Assembly: GCF_019711355.1 (NCBI RefSeq)
Contig: NZ_CP081297.1
Coordinates: forward strand, 1,116,001-1,180,000
DNA from: Qipengyuania psychrotolerans
GTDB taxonomy: Bacteria > Pseudomonadota > Alphaproteobacteria > Sphingomonadales > Sphingomonadaceae
Length of the DNA stretch: 64,000 bases
Direction of reading: 5' to 3'
Numbering within the stretch: the first letter of the stretch is position 1; each line of letters begins with the position of its first letter. The notes under the pieces are model-generated. The model saw nothing but the letters and a program-made list of their open reading frames with translations. It had not been told where the DNA came from and ran no database searches. Both the position numbers and the translations under genes were made by a program. This document shows positions 1 through 9,859 of this stretch, one piece after another.

Positions 1-70
1 CGCCGAAGACGCCGCACTCTTCGCGCAGCTTGTCGCCGTCCTCATCGAGGAATGGGTGAGTTAAATTCAT
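1..70 (-). CDS. purF: Amidophosphoribosyltransferase, N-terminal fragment
   Basis: Only the first 23 codons lie in the window; the gene runs off the left edge. Read on the minus strand from the ATG at 70 it begins MNLTHPFLDEDGDKL and continues REECGVFG. The EECGVFG block is the hallmark PurF N-terminus, where the cysteine becomes the glutaminase nucleophile after propeptide removal. PurF makes phosphoribosylamine from PRPP and glutamine, the first committed step of purine synthesis. It diverges from the lolC-like gene. The plus-strand reading of the same bases also stays open but resembles nothing. Confidence 0.88.
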   Translation of the reverse strand, partial: MNLTHPFLDEDGDKLREECGVFG

Positions 71-246
71 CTTGCCATCCACGCTGCCAACCGGTGCCGG
101 TCCAATGGCGATGTTGCAGCCTTATTACAAGGGTGATGAGCGCTACAATCGTGGACCGACAGCGGCAATTCATTGCGTGGCCAGAATTGTGTGCCTAAAC
201 GCGGGTCCGTGAAAACCGCACCGTACAACGATAAGCAAGGCCAGCC
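71..246. promoter_or_regulatory. Divergent intergenic region, purF / lolC
   Basis: This 176-base gap between divergently transcribed purF and the lipoprotein-release permease must hold the 5' regulatory sequences of both. A purine-rich stretch at about 233-240 can serve as ribosome binding site for the TTG start at 247. I cannot assign -35/-10 boxes with confidence, and no hairpin or riboswitch fold stands out. Confidence 0.4.
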
Positions 247-1488
247 TTGATCCTCTCTCCATTCGAACGGACTATCGCCATGCGTTACCTGCTTCCGGGC
301 AGGAGCGAGGCGTTCATCGCGCTGGTCGCAGGCATTTCGATTACGGTCGTCATGCTGTCGGTCGCCATGCTGGTGATTGTCATGAGCGTGATGAACGGTT
401 TTCGCGCCGAATTGCTCGACAAAATCGTGGGTCTGAACGGCCATGCAATCGTGCAGGCCTATGGCGGCAAGCTCGATGACTGGGAAAACGTCTTGCAGGA
501 AGTGCGCGAAACGCCTGGTGTCACTGAGGCTTCACCGCTCATAGAACAGCCGCTGCTAACCACCTTCAATGGCAGGGTGGAAGCGATCCTGCTTCGCGGA
601 AACACTGTCCAGGATCTGCGCGAGCTGGGCGAAAAGACGGTCAGTGGTAACATGGACGCCTTGCAGCCCGGCGCGAGCAAGGTCGCGATTGGTGCTCGCC
701 TTGCCGAGAATATCGGGGCGCGAGTGGGTGACACGATTACCATCATCAATCCGCAAGGCCGCTCGACACCATTCGGCACGGTCCCGCGCCAAGTTGGATA
801 TGAAATTGGCGCGATCTTCGAGATAGGGATCTACGACTACGACGGTGCCTTCGTTGTCATGCCGATGCAGGATGCGCAGACCCTGCTGTTGATTGGCGAC
901 ACCGTAGGCATGATCGAAGTCAAGGTGGAGGATCCGGATAAAGTCGGAGAAATCCTGGAGCCGGTCACGGCAAGCTTAACTGGTCGTGCAGTCGTCCAGG
1001 ACTGGAAGACCATCAACTCGACCTTGTTCGAGGCACTTCAGGTTGAACGCGTTGCTATGGCATTTGCACTTAGTTTCATGGTCTTGGTTGCCGCATTTAA
1101 TATACTTTCCAGCCTTGTTATGCTGGTCCGGGCAAAAACTCGCGACATCGCAATCATGCGCACCATGGGTGCGACCAAGCGAAGCCTGACCAAGATTTTT
1201 GTTACGACCGGCTTCACGGTCGGAGCGTTGGGGACAATCGCCGGGCTTTTGCTGGGTGCGCTGGTCCTCACTTTCCGAGAGCAGATCGTTACAGGCATCA
1301 GCTGGATGACCGGCGCGGATCTATGGGACCCGCAGGTGCGTTTCCTCAGCACTATTCCTGCCAAGGTCGACCCTGTAGAAATTGCGATGATCGTTGGTCT
1401 CGCGCTCGTCATGAGTTTCCTGGCTACTCTTTATCCTGCATTGAAGGCGGCCAGCACGGATCCGGTACAGGTGCTGCGCTATGAATAA
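247..1488 (+). CDS. lolC: Lipoprotein-releasing ABC transporter permease, LolC/E (LolF-type) family
   Basis: 413-residue inner-membrane permease that extracts outer-membrane lipoproteins and hands them to LolA. It starts with TTG at 247, giving [15 protein letters not shown], the usual start of this family. One transmembrane helix lies near residues 26-48, a periplasmic domain follows to about residue 265, then three C-terminal helices with the FtsX-type core. It overlaps lolD by 8 bases. Only one permease gene is present, so a homodimer (LolF-type) with LolD is more likely than an enterobacterial LolC/LolE heterodimer. The family call is secure; the C versus F label is inference. Confidence 0.9.
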   Translation: MILSPFERTIAMRYLLPGRSEAFIALVAGISITVVMLSVAMLVIVMSVMNGFRAELLDKIVGLNGHAIVQAYGGKLDDWENVLQEVRETPGVTEASPLIEQPLLTTFNGRVEAILLRGNTVQDLRELGEKTVSGNMDALQPGASKVAIGARLAENIGARVGDTITIINPQGRSTPFGTVPRQVGYEIGAIFEIGIYDYDGAFVVMPMQDAQTLLLIGDTVGMIEVKVEDPDKVGEILEPVTASLTGRAVVQDWKTINSTLFEALQVERVAMAFALSFMVLVAAFNILSSLVMLVRAKTRDIAIMRTMGATKRSLTKIFVTTGFTVGALGTIAGLLLGALVLTFREQIVTGISWMTGADLWDPQVRFLSTIPAKVDPVEIAMIVGLALVMSFLATLYPALKAASTDPVQVLRYE

Positions 1489-2155
1489 TCCGGTCGTCGA
1501 ATTGAAAGGTCTGACCCGCAGTTTCGAGCAGGGAGGCGAGCGCATCGATGTCTTGCGCGGCGTCGACCTAAAGATCATGCCGGGCGAGATTGTCGCGCTG
1601 CTGGGCCCCTCGGGCTCGGGCAAGTCGACCTTGCTGCAGGCAGTCGGTCTGCTCGAAGGCGGTTTCGGCGGCGAGATTGTGATTGCCGGCCACTCGGCTG
1701 AGAAATCCAATGCGAATGCACGGACCGAACTGCGCCGTGATCATCTTGGATTCGTTTATCAATTCCACCACCTGCTGCCCGATTTCGATGCACGCGAGAA
1801 TGTAGTGCTGCCGCAATTGGTGGCGGGCAGGCCGCGCGAAGAATCAGAGGCGAGGGCAGACGAACTGCTTACCGCATTGGGACTTGGGCACCGATTGACC
1901 CACCGTCCGAACCAGCTTTCTGGCGGCGAGCAGCAACGCGTCGCCGTTGCACGCGGCTTGGCGAACAAGCCTGCACTCGTGCTCGCCGACGAGCCGACCG
2001 GCAATCTCGACGAAGCAACTTCGGACAAGGTGCTGCAACAGTTCCTTGCCCTGGTGCGCGGCGAAGGCAGTGCAGCGATCGTCGCGACACACAATGAGCG
2101 GCTCGCTGCACGCATGGATAGGGTCGTCCGTCTTCACGAAGGCGTTCTGGAATAG
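1481..2155 (+). CDS. lolD: Lipoprotein-releasing ABC transporter ATP-binding protein LolD
   Basis: 224-residue cytoplasmic ATPase powering lipoprotein release. Walker A GPSGSGKS is at residues 42-49, the ABC signature LSGGEQQR lies near residue 146, and Walker B with its glutamate (ALVLADEP) follows near residue 165. The length and the LRGVDL N-terminal region fit LolD rather than MacB. The ATG at 1481 lies inside the end of the permease gene, so the two are translationally coupled and form the complete transporter. Confidence 0.93.
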   Translation: MNNPVVELKGLTRSFEQGGERIDVLRGVDLKIMPGEIVALLGPSGSGKSTLLQAVGLLEGGFGGEIVIAGHSAEKSNANARTELRRDHLGFVYQFHHLLPDFDARENVVLPQLVAGRPREESEARADELLTALGLGHRLTHRPNQLSGGEQQRVAVARGLANKPALVLADEPTGNLDEATSDKVLQQFLALVRGEGSAAIVATHNERLAARMDRVVRLHEGVLE

Positions 2156-2156
2156 C

Positions 2157-2175
2157 GAACGCATAGTAAGCGTTC
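2157..2175 (+). terminator. Short hairpin after lolD
   Basis: A perfect 6-base inverted repeat (GAACGC / GCGTTC) with a 7-base loop begins two bases after the lolD stop. There is no T-run behind it, so it is at best a weak or Rho-assisted terminator or a 3' end stabiliser. Confidence 0.3.
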
Positions 2176-2263
2176 ATTCGCAGGGCAGCATTGCTCCTCC
2201 ATCGATAGGCAGTATCGTCGCTGGTAGCGGTCTGCCAAGCCCCTTACCGGGAGGAGACCATCG

Positions 2264-2788
2264 ATGTTTACCGCGACTATCGCGCTGATTGCTGCCCAAG
2301 CTACGGGCACAGACGAACCGGCGCCAGCACCCGCACCCCCTCGCTGTGAGGGTGCGCAATTCGAAGCCTTCGACTTCTGGGTCGGTGAATGGACGGTGAC
2401 ACCTGCATCGGGGAGCGAACCCATTGCAGACAGCAAGATCGAAAAGGTAAGCGCCGGTTGCGCAATCCGCGAGAGATGGATGCCCTATCGCGGCGGGCAC
2501 GGTACAAGCCTTTCTGCATATGATCCGCAAACTGGAAACTGGCACCAGCTCTGGGTCGGCGCACAGCCGGGCCGCGTTTTCTTTGATGGAGGACCGCACG
2601 AGGGCAAGATGGTACTCACCGGATATTGGGGGAAAGATGCGCAGGGCAACGCACAGCTTGTGCGCATGACCTACTCGGTGCAAAGCGACGGTTCTGTCCG
2701 TCAGCACGGGCAATCCAGCATTGATCACGGTCTAAGCTGGAGCGACAGTTTCGATCTCATCTACCGCCGCAAGGACGCATCTGAATGA
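2264..2788 (+). CDS. Secreted protein of unknown function, DUF1579-like
   Basis: 174 residues. A good ribosome binding site (GGGAGGAG) precedes the ATG at 2264. The first 15 or so residues are hydrophobic and may be a short signal peptide, followed by a proline-rich linker. The body has the FDFWVGEWTV motif and repeated W/G-rich strands (YDPQTGNWHQLWVG, MVLTGYW), typical of small beta-barrel proteins annotated as DUF1579 or lipocalin-like. No catalytic motif is visible. The stop overlaps the start of the glutathione peroxidase gene by 4 bases, so the two are co-expressed. The function is not known. Confidence 0.65.
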   Translation: MFTATIALIAAQATGTDEPAPAPAPPRCEGAQFEAFDFWVGEWTVTPASGSEPIADSKIEKVSAGCAIRERWMPYRGGHGTSLSAYDPQTGNWHQLWVGAQPGRVFFDGGPHEGKMVLTGYWGKDAQGNAQLVRMTYSVQSDGSVRQHGQSSIDHGLSWSDSFDLIYRRKDASE

Positions 2789-3264
2789 CCACAATTGCCG
2801 ATTTCACCGTAGCCAATAACAAGGGCCAGGAAGTCGACTTGTCCGATAAGCTCGGCAAGGTCCTGCTCGTGGTGAACACGGCAAGCAAATGCGGCTTCAC
2901 GCCGCAGTATGATGGTCTGGAAAAGCTGTTCCAAAAGTACAATGACAAGGGCTTTGAGGTCCTCGCATTTCCCTGCAACCAGTTTGGGGGCCAGGAACCC
3001 GGTGATGCTGACGAGATCGAGCAGTTCTGCAAAGTGAACTTCGGCCTGACCTTCCCGCTAATGGGCAAGGTGGACGTAAACGGCGATCACGCCAGTCCGC
3101 TGTTTGACTGGATGAAGGCGGAGGCACCCGGTCTGATGGGATCGAAATCGATCAAGTGGAACTTCACCAAGTTCCTGATCGACCGCGAAGGCAATGTGGT
3201 GAAGCGTTACGGCTCGGCCGATGCGCCCAAGACTATTGCCAAGGATATCGAGAAGCTCCTGTAA
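2785..3264 (+). CDS. Glutathione peroxidase family thiol peroxidase
   Basis: 159 residues, reducing hydrogen and lipid peroxides with glutathione or, more often in bacteria, thioredoxin. The peroxidatic Cys36 sits in NTASKCGF, Gln70 in FGGQEPG and the catalytic Trp in WNFTKFL. Cys64 in FPCNQF matches the resolving cysteine of thioredoxin-dependent members, which suggests a thioredoxin peroxidase activity like BtuE. No signal peptide is present. It is coupled to the upstream DUF1579-like gene by a 4-base overlap. Confidence 0.92.
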   Translation: MTTIADFTVANNKGQEVDLSDKLGKVLLVVNTASKCGFTPQYDGLEKLFQKYNDKGFEVLAFPCNQFGGQEPGDADEIEQFCKVNFGLTFPLMGKVDVNGDHASPLFDWMKAEAPGLMGSKSIKWNFTKFLIDREGNVVKRYGSADAPKTIAKDIEKLL

Positions 3265-3295
3265 CCTGGCGCAGGTTGCCGACGAAGGTCATCCC

Positions 3296-3625
3296 ATGAT
3301 TGCAGACATCAACCAGTGGTTCCTTTCGCTTGGCGCGGAATACGGGGTCAATCCATATATATTCGGCGGCATCTATGTCGGTGCGATACCGTTCTTCCTT
3401 GCCTCCATTGCGTGGCTGGTGAAGCGCGCGAGGGCAGGCCGTTCAACTGTCGTTCCAACTCTGTGCGCCGGGTTCTGCTTCGTATCGGCTTACATCTATC
3501 TCGCAATCGCTGGACGGAATATTCCGGCTTGGGTGTGGATCTTCCTTGCCGCGCTGATCGTCTACGGGGCCTGGTCCACAATCCGCGATACGCGCCGCAA
3601 GATCGCCGCACCTGACGAAGACTGA
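3296..3625 (+). CDS. Small membrane protein, three predicted helices
   Basis: 109 residues from the ATG at 3296. The reading frame is open further upstream into the peroxidase gene, but that extension is not membrane-like. Hydrophobic segments lie near residues 22-42 (IFGGIYVGAIPFFLA), 53-72 and 77-96, and the C-terminus is charged. I do not recognise a characterised family; uncharacterised sphingomonad membrane proteins of this size are common. It sits 31 bases after the peroxidase gene and probably shares its transcript. Confidence 0.65.
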   Translation: MIADINQWFLSLGAEYGVNPYIFGGIYVGAIPFFLASIAWLVKRARAGRSTVVPTLCAGFCFVSAYIYLAIAGRNIPAWVWIFLAALIVYGAWSTIRDTRRKIAAPDED

Positions 3626-3630
3626 TTTTC

Positions 3631-3648
3631 TTCTCCATCTGTGGAGAA
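3631..3648 (+). terminator. Hairpin between the membrane protein gene and dnaE
   Basis: A perfect 7-base stem (TTCTCCA / TGGAGAA) with a TCTG tetraloop starts 5 bases after the upstream stop codon. No T-run follows on the plus strand. It may end or attenuate the upstream transcript before dnaE, or be a 3' end stabiliser. Confidence 0.4.
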
Positions 3649-3700
3649 TAAGCATGGCTGACGGCTTCCCGAGCGGGGTGTAAATTCCTACTCTAGCGTG

Positions 3701-6700
3701 ATGCCATATAAGCCCTTCGTTCCGCTGCGTGTCCTGTCTGCCTATTCGATGCTCGAAGGTGCCATCGATCCCAAGGCAATGGCCAAGCTGGCGAAGGAGC
3801 GGGGCTTTCCGGCCATAGCAATCGCTGACCGCAACGGCCTTTATGGCGCGGTCATGTTCGCCAATGCATGCAAGGCGGAAGGCATTCAGCCTTTGACCGG
3901 TACGCTGCTGGGCATTGCGCGCGACGAAGAAGGGCGCATCGTCGATTACCTGCCGCTCTATGCCCAGGATGAGCAGGGATATGACAATCTGTGCCACCTG
4001 GTCAGCCGCGCGCATCTCGATCGGCCGCTCGAATTCGAACCGCACATTCGTCTGGAAGACCTCGAAGGGCGAACCGGGGGATTGATCGCCCTGACAGGCG
4101 CAAGCGAAGGCGGGGTGACCCGGTTGCTGGCCGAAGGACAGGTGACCCACGCTGTTGCCATGTTGGACAAGCTGCAGGCCTTGTTCCCTGGGCGCCTCTA
4201 CATCGAGCTTGCGCGGCGCGGGAACGAGATTGAGGAAGGTGCCGAAGAAGCTCTCATCGATCTTGCCTACGATCGGGACCTTCCGCTGGTCGCGACCAAT
4301 CCGGCCAACTATGCCGAGCCGCATATGCACAAGGCCCATGATGCCATGCTGTGCATCGCCAACTCGACCCACGTCGATGCCGATGAGCGGCCACGCTCCA
4401 ATTCCGAGAGCTACGTCAAGACCGCTCACATGATGGAGGAGGCTTTTGCCGACCTCCCCGAAGCGACTGCCAATTCTCTCGTTATCGCCCAGCGCTGTGC
4501 ATATGCGCCGCCCTATCGCGATCCGATCCTGCCCAGCTTGGCGGGCGACGTGGAAGGCGAAGCGCGGATGCTGGAAGCCGATGCGCGCAAGGGTCTGTCC
4601 GCGCGGCTGGAGCCATATGGCGAAATGTCGGCCGAAGATCGCAAGGCCTATTTCGATCGGTTGGAATACGAAGTCGGCATCATCAACCAGATGGGCTTCC
4701 CCGGCTACTTCCTGATCGTTGCCGATTTCATCAAATGGGCCAAGGACCATGATATTCCCGTGGGCCCGGGCCGTGGCTCGGGTGCGGGCAGCGTGGTCGC
4801 GTGGGCGCTTACGATTACCGATCTCGATCCGCTGAAGTTAGGTTTGCTGTTCGAGCGTTTCCTCAATCCGGAACGTGTGTCGATGCCTGACTTCGATATC
4901 GATTTCTGTGAAACGCGCCGCGGCGAGGTGATCCGGTATGTGCAACAGAAGTACGGACACGATCACGTCGCCCAGATCATTACATTCGGTAAGCTGAAAG
5001 CCCGCGCGGTGCTCCGCGATACCGGACGTATCCTGCAGATGAGCTACGGGCACGTGGACCGGATATGCAAGATGGTGCCGAACCATCCGACCGACCCGTG
5101 GACACTGCCAAGGTCGCTCAACGGTTCTGCCGAATTCAAGGCCGAATACGACAGCGATGCGGAGGTCAAACGCCTCATCGATCTGGCAATGCAGTTGGAA
5201 GGCTTCCCTCGCAACAGCTCTACGCACGCCGCCGGCGTCGTTATCGGTGACCGCCCGCTGGCCCAGCTTGTCCCGCTTTACCGCGATCCGCGTTCCGATA
5301 TGCCCGTGACGCAGTACGACATGAAGAATGTCGAAAGCAGCGGCCTGGTGAAGTTCGACTTCCTCGGCCTCAAGACGCTTTCGGTTCTCAAAAAGGCGAC
5401 CGACCTGCTCAAGCAGCGCGAGATCGAAATTGATCTGTCGCTGCTCGAGCTGGATGATCCGTCCGTCTACGAGCTGATGAAATCCGGCAATACCGTGGGT
5501 GTGTTTCAGCTGGAATCCGAAGGTATGCGGCGCACGCTGACCGCCGTGAAGCCGACGAATTTCGGTGACATTATCGCGCTTGTTTCGCTCTACCGTCCCG
5601 GCCCGATGGACAACATCCCCCTGTTCGGAAAGCGTAAGGCGGGTGAGGTCCCGATCGAATATCCGCACGAGAAGCTCGAGGGCATCCTGGCGGAAACCTA
5701 CGGGATTTTCGTCTACCAGGAACAGGTCATGCAGGCAGCCCAGATCCTGGCCGGCTACTCGCTTGGCGACGCAGACTTGCTGCGCCGTGCGATGGGTAAG
5801 AAAGTGCAGGCGGAAATGGACGTGCAGCGCGAACGTTTCGTGATCGGCTGCAAGGAGGTCTCCGGGATCGAGAAAGCAAAGGCCAACGAACTGTTCGATT
5901 TGATCGACAAGTTCGCAGGCTACGGCTTCAACAAATCACACGCGGCCGCTTACGCACTTCTGGCGTATCAAACTGCTTGGATGAAGGCGCATTACCCGGA
6001 AGAATTCTACGCTGCATCCATGTGCTTCGATATGCACCAATCGGAAAAACTCACGATCTTCGTCGACGACGCGCGCCGTCAGGGAGTGGCGGTGCACCCT
6101 CCGTGTCTCAATAATTCCGAGGCGGAATTCTCGGTCGAACAGACCGATACCGGATATGCCGTTCGCTATGCACTGGCCGGAATTCGCAACGTCGGTGAGA
6201 AGGCGATGGAATCGCTGGTCGAGGAACGCGAGGTGTCGGGCAAATTCGAAAGCCTTCAGGACCTTTTCGAGCGCATACCCAAGGGCGCGCTGAATTCGCG
6301 CCAACTCGAAGCTTTGGCAAGCGCGGGCGCCCTCGATGCGCTCGAACCCAACCGTGCCAAAGTGTTCGCAAACGCCGACCTGCTGCTGGCAGTGGCCGAT
6401 GCCGCTGAACGGGAACGGTCGAGCGGGCAGGCGGGTCTGTTCGGCGGGGAAGAAGAGCAGGGCGAGACCCTGCGTCTGAAAGAAGTCGAAGATTGGCCGC
6501 GCGCAGAACGTATGGCCCGCGAGCGAGAGAATTTCGGGTTCTATTTCTCGGCTCATCCAGTTGCGGCATGGAAGGAAGTCGCTTCTGCCAATGGCGCACG
6601 CACCTATGCTTCGCTCATGTCGGGCGGCGCACCCACAGGCGGCCGGTCGAACGCGGTCATGGCCGCCATGGTGGAGAAGGTGAACAAGGGTACGACGAGG

Positions 6701-7174
6701 CGGGGCAAACCATTTGTCCGTGCCGATTTCTCCGATGCATCGGGTCAGTTCAGTGCGGCATGCTTCGAAGAAACCATGGTCGAGAAGTTCCTCAAATGGG
6801 CGGAAGAGCAGACCTGCATCCTGCTTCAGGTGGAGCTCGATTCCCCGAGCCCTGACGAACCGCCCCGGATTACGGTTCGCGGCGGCACTCCGCTTGCCGA
6901 AGTGCGCGGCTCGATGCCGATGATAATGACCGTCGATGTGCTGGACGTGGAGGCACTGGAAGCACTCAAGCTGGAATTGCTTGAAGCCACCGGAGGGCAG
7001 GATGAAGTGCTTGTGACGCTACGGACTGGCGGGGACGAGGATCCGGTCATGCGCCTGGGCCGTAAATTCGCGCTCGATGGTGACCTCGCCGAACGCTTGG
7101 CAAGCGTGCCGAGCCTTGCCAAGGTGCAGCTGGACAAGCGGCGCGGCGGGGCACATCTCCGACTCGTCAGCTGA
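3701..7174 (+). CDS. dnaE: DNA polymerase III subunit alpha
   Basis: 1157-residue replicative polymerase (C family). The N-terminal PHP domain begins FVPLRVLSAYSMLEGA. The polymerase core shows GRGSGAGS near residue 357, the catalytic PDFDIDF near residues 396-402, and the third aspartate region KFDFLGLKTL near residue 552. A tandem HhH region and an OB-fold near residues 950-1050 follow. The length is typical of DnaE1. GTG at 3698 directly precedes the ATG at 3701; ATG is preferred. The upstream ribosome binding site is weak. Confidence 0.96.
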   Translation: MPYKPFVPLRVLSAYSMLEGAIDPKAMAKLAKERGFPAIAIADRNGLYGAVMFANACKAEGIQPLTGTLLGIARDEEGRIVDYLPLYAQDEQGYDNLCHLVSRAHLDRPLEFEPHIRLEDLEGRTGGLIALTGASEGGVTRLLAEGQVTHAVAMLDKLQALFPGRLYIELARRGNEIEEGAEEALIDLAYDRDLPLVATNPANYAEPHMHKAHDAMLCIANSTHVDADERPRSNSESYVKTAHMMEEAFADLPEATANSLVIAQRCAYAPPYRDPILPSLAGDVEGEARMLEADARKGLSARLEPYGEMSAEDRKAYFDRLEYEVGIINQMGFPGYFLIVADFIKWAKDHDIPVGPGRGSGAGSVVAWALTITDLDPLKLGLLFERFLNPERVSMPDFDIDFCETRRGEVIRYVQQKYGHDHVAQIITFGKLKARAVLRDTGRILQMSYGHVDRICKMVPNHPTDPWTLPRSLNGSAEFKAEYDSDAEVKRLIDLAMQLEGFPRNSSTHAAGVVIGDRPLAQLVPLYRDPRSDMPVTQYDMKNVESSGLVKFDFLGLKTLSVLKKATDLLKQREIEIDLSLLELDDPSVYELMKSGNTVGVFQLESEGMRRTLTAVKPTNFGDIIALVSLYRPGPMDNIPLFGKRKAGEVPIEYPHEKLEGILAETYGIFVYQEQVMQAAQILAGYSLGDADLLRRAMGKKVQAEMDVQRERFVIGCKEVSGIEKAKANELFDLIDKFAGYGFNKSHAAAYALLAYQTAWMKAHYPEEFYAASMCFDMHQSEKLTIFVDDARRQGVAVHPPCLNNSEAEFSVEQTDTGYAVRYALAGIRNVGEKAMESLVEEREVSGKFESLQDLFERIPKGALNSRQLEALASAGALDALEPNRAKVFANADLLLAVADAAERERSSGQAGLFGGEEEQGETLRLKEVEDWPRAERMARERENFGFYFSAHPVAAWKEVASANGARTYASLMSGGAPTGGRSNAVMAAMVEKVNKGTTRRGKPFVRADFSDASGQFSAACFEETMVEKFLKWAEEQTCILLQVELDSPSPDEPPRITVRGGTPLAEVRGSMPMIMTVDVLDVEALEALKLELLEATGGQDEVLVTLRTGGDEDPVMRLGRKFALDGDLAERLASVPSLAKVQLDKRRGGAHLRLVS

Positions 7175-7218
7175 TTTTCAGCCTCCGAAAGCGGGGCGGA
7201 GACGAGAGGAGAGACTGA

Positions 7219-8823
7219 ATGCTCGGAGCGATGCAGGATTGGACGATGCGCGTTACCCACGTGATCGATCACGCGGCACGCGAAGCCCCGGACCGCGAGA
7301 TCGTGACCCGTTGGGCCGATGGCAGCGAAACCCGGACCAATTGGGAAGGCATCCGCACTGACGCATTGAAGATGGCGCAGGCGCTTCAGGCACTTGGTCT
7401 CAAGGAAGGTGACAAGGTCGCCAGCCTGGCGATGAACCATTCGCGCCATCTCGTGAGCTGGTACGGCGTGGCGGGCATGGGCGGGGTACTTCATACCGTG
7501 AACCCGCGCCTGTTCGATGACCAGCTCGAGTATATCGTCAATCATGCCGAAGACCGCGTGATGATATACGACGCGGCGTTCCAGCCGATCGTCGACAAGA
7601 TGCGCGACCGCTGGAAGACGGTCGAGCATTACATCTGCTTCGATAGCGGAGAGCATACGACCGCTTTCGAAGACTGGATTGGCGAACAATCCGGCGAATT
7701 CGAATGGGTCGGAGGCAGCGAACGCGATCCTTGCATGATCTGTTACACCAGCGGCACGACCGGCAATCCGAAGGGCGTTCAATACGAGCACCGCAGCACG
7801 GTTCTGCATGCCATGGCTGGCCTCCAGCCCGCAGCATTCAATTTCAGCGCATCATCCGTGATGCTGCCGGTTGTTCCGATGTTCCACGCGGCCAGCTGGG
7901 GTCTGCCTTATGCAGGCGCGATGGCAGGCATCAAGTTTGTCTTTTCCGCAGTCAATGATCCGGCAGTGCTGGACGATTTGATGAAGCGTGAGAAGGTGAC
8001 CGACAGCGCAGGGGTCCCGACCGTCTGGCTGGCCCATTTCCAATATTGCGACAAGGAAGGCATCGATCTTCCTCCGCTGAAAGCGGCGACCATCGGCGGT
8101 TCGGCCGCGCCCAGGTTCATGATCGAGCGGCTGATGAAAAATGGCACCCGCGTCCAGCATGCCTGGGGCATGACCGAAACTTCGCCCATCGGCACGGTAG
8201 GTGGTCCGACCCGGGACTGGGATAGCCTCAGCCTCGATGAGAAGGTCACGCAGACCATGAAGCAGGGACGCCCGATATTCGGCGTGGAGCTGCGCACTAT
8301 CGATCTCGACGATCCGTCCAAGGTGTTGCCGCGCGATGGCAAGACCAGCGGCGCTCTGCAAATTCGCGGCCCATGGGTTGTGAAGCGCTATTTCAAGGCC
8401 GAAGAAGACGCGACCGACAAGGATGGCTGGTTCGACACCGGCGATGTCGGGATGCTCCACCCGGACGGCACGTTGCAACTGACCGACCGGACCAAGGACG
8501 TGATCAAATCGGGCGGAGAATGGATCAGCTCGGTCGAGCTTGAGAACGCTGCAGTTGGTCATCCCGCTGTCGCCGAGGCCGCCTGCATCGGGATGTATCA
8601 TCCCAAGTGGGACGAACGCCCGGTGCTCTTTGTGGTAAAAAAGGAAGGCGAGGATGTCTCGGCCGAGCAGGTCGTGAATTTTCTGTCGGACAAGATCGCC
8701 AAATGGTGGTTGCCCGATGCGGTTGAGTTCGTGAACGACATTCCCCACACAGCCACTGGCAAAATCAGCAAGAAAGACCTGCGCGAGAGGTTCTCGGACT
8801 ACAAACTGGCCGATGTGCAGTAG
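7219..8823 (+). CDS. Fatty-acyl-CoA ligase (AMP-forming, AlkK-like)
   Basis: 534-residue member of the ANL superfamily. The AMP-binding P-loop [12 protein letters not shown] lies near residues 175-186, the adenylation motif WGMTET near residue 316, [10 protein letters not shown] near residue 405, and the C-terminal lysine motif TGKISKKDL near residue 515. The overall pattern fits medium/long-chain fatty acid-CoA ligases of the AlkK type, which activate fatty acids for beta-oxidation. A strong GAGGAGAG ribosome binding site precedes the ATG at 7219. The exact chain length specificity cannot be read from sequence. Confidence 0.88.
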   Translation: MLGAMQDWTMRVTHVIDHAAREAPDREIVTRWADGSETRTNWEGIRTDALKMAQALQALGLKEGDKVASLAMNHSRHLVSWYGVAGMGGVLHTVNPRLFDDQLEYIVNHAEDRVMIYDAAFQPIVDKMRDRWKTVEHYICFDSGEHTTAFEDWIGEQSGEFEWVGGSERDPCMICYTSGTTGNPKGVQYEHRSTVLHAMAGLQPAAFNFSASSVMLPVVPMFHAASWGLPYAGAMAGIKFVFSAVNDPAVLDDLMKREKVTDSAGVPTVWLAHFQYCDKEGIDLPPLKAATIGGSAAPRFMIERLMKNGTRVQHAWGMTETSPIGTVGGPTRDWDSLSLDEKVTQTMKQGRPIFGVELRTIDLDDPSKVLPRDGKTSGALQIRGPWVVKRYFKAEEDATDKDGWFDTGDVGMLHPDGTLQLTDRTKDVIKSGGEWISSVELENAAVGHPAVAEAACIGMYHPKWDERPVLFVVKKEGEDVSAEQVVNFLSDKIAKWWLPDAVEFVNDIPHTATGKISKKDLRERFSDYKLADVQ

Positions 8824-8829
8824 GCACAA

Positions 8830-9375
8830 GTGAGCCGCCTGATCCTGCTCAACAAGCCCTTCGGAGTGCTCTCGCAGTTTACCGGCGGCAAGGAAGGTGT
8901 TGAAGACACGCTGGCGCATCTGGTCGATGTGCCGGGTGTCTACCCCGCTGGCAGGCTCGACAAGGATAGCGAAGGGCTGCTGTTGCTGACCGATGACGGG
9001 CGGCTGCAGTCGCGTATCGCCGAACCGCGTTACAAGACGGCCAAGACCTATCTCGTCCAGGTCGAAGGTGCGGCAGATGATGCAGCGCTGGAAAAACTCG
9101 CGCGCGGTGTGGAGCTGAAGGATGGGATCACCGCTCCTGCACGGGTCAAGCGGATCGATGCACCGCCGGTCTGGGACCGCGAGCCCCCGGTCCGTTTCCG
9201 CAAGAGCGTGCCGGACAGCTGGATTGCGCTCGAAATCACTGAAGGCCGCAATCGCCAGGTGCGGCGTATGACGGCGGCAGTTGGCCTGCCGACACTCCGC
9301 CTGATCCGTTGGCGGATCGGCGACTGGAGCGTCGAGGGAATTGCACCAGGCGAATACCAGGAATTGGACGTATGA
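8830..9375 (+). CDS. rluE: 23S rRNA pseudouridine synthase, RluE-type
   Basis: 181 residues, GTG start 6 bases after the ligase stop. The catalytic motif GRLDKDSEGLLLLT contains Asp44. There is no N-terminal S4 domain, and the protein opens directly with LILLNKPFGVLSQF, which is the RluE pattern within the RsuA family. E. coli RluE modifies U2457 of 23S rRNA; the same target is inferred. The conserved EGRNRQVRRM motif is present near residue 138. The gene is probably transcribed with the upstream CoA ligase without functional connection. Confidence 0.88.
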   Translation: MSRLILLNKPFGVLSQFTGGKEGVEDTLAHLVDVPGVYPAGRLDKDSEGLLLLTDDGRLQSRIAEPRYKTAKTYLVQVEGAADDAALEKLARGVELKDGITAPARVKRIDAPPVWDREPPVRFRKSVPDSWIALEITEGRNRQVRRMTAAVGLPTLRLIRWRIGDWSVEGIAPGEYQELDV

Positions 9376-9385
9376 GGAGAGGCAG

Positions 9386-9820
9386 ATGAGCCAGAGCTAT
9401 ATCGACCCGAGCCGCGCAAATTTCGAGGCGTTCAAGAATCTTCCGCGCGACGAGCCAATCCAGATGCTCAACCTCCTGCTGTATCGCGATAAGGCCGAAT
9501 ATCCGGAAGGGCACTTGCATCATGGAAATGGCTGGTCCGGTCGCCGCGCGTATCAGGAATACGGCAAGACCAGCGGCCCGATCTTCCAGCGCGTAGGCGG
9601 CAGCATTGTCTGGCGAGGCACGTTCGAGACGGTTGTAACAGGGCCGGAAGACATGCACTGGCACGACGGGTTCGTGGCGCAGTATCCCAACTCGGGCGCT
9701 TTCTTCGAGATGATCAAGGACCCGGATTACCAGAAGGCAGTGGTCAACCGGACGGCGGCACTAACAGATAGCAGGTTGGTGCGCTTCAAGCCTGTTTCCG
9801 CTGGTGAGGGTTTCGGCTGA
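9386..9820 (+). CDS. DUF1330 domain protein
   Basis: 144 residues from the ATG at 9386, which has a GAGGAGAGGC ribosome binding site. The pattern (IQMLNLLLYR near residue 25, YQEYGKTSGPIF, then a W/H-rich strand and a C-terminal region with YPNSGAFFEMIKDPDYQKA) is that of DUF1330, small dimeric ferredoxin-fold proteins of unknown role. There is no signal peptide. It follows the pseudouridine synthase by 10 bases and is the last plus-strand gene before a convergent gene. Confidence 0.8.
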   Translation: MSQSYIDPSRANFEAFKNLPRDEPIQMLNLLLYRDKAEYPEGHLHHGNGWSGRRAYQEYGKTSGPIFQRVGGSIVWRGTFETVVTGPEDMHWHDGFVAQYPNSGAFFEMIKDPDYQKAVVNRTAALTDSRLVRFKPVSAGEGFG

Positions 9821-9821
9821 T

Positions 9822-9838
9822 CGTCGGCGCTGCCGGCG
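9822..9838. terminator. Candidate terminator hairpin between convergent genes
   Basis: A 7-base GC-rich stem (CGTCGGC / GCCGGCG, one G-U pair in RNA) with a 3-base loop immediately follows the DUF1330 stop codon. A CCCTTTT stretch lies 12-18 bases further on. Its position between two convergent genes supports a terminator role; the loop is short and the T-tract distant, so confidence is modest. Confidence 0.38.
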
Positions 9839-9859
9839 AGGGGACTGCGCCCTTTTGCT

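Noticed and set aside
2..64. Plus-strand open frame at the left edge
   Set aside because: The minus-strand reading gives the PurF N-terminus with its cysteine motif, so the plus reading is the shadow.
3443..4750. Long minus-strand open frame (435 codons) opposite dnaE
   Set aside because: It lies antisense to the well-recognised dnaE start region; its product has no family features and is a GC-rich mirror frame.
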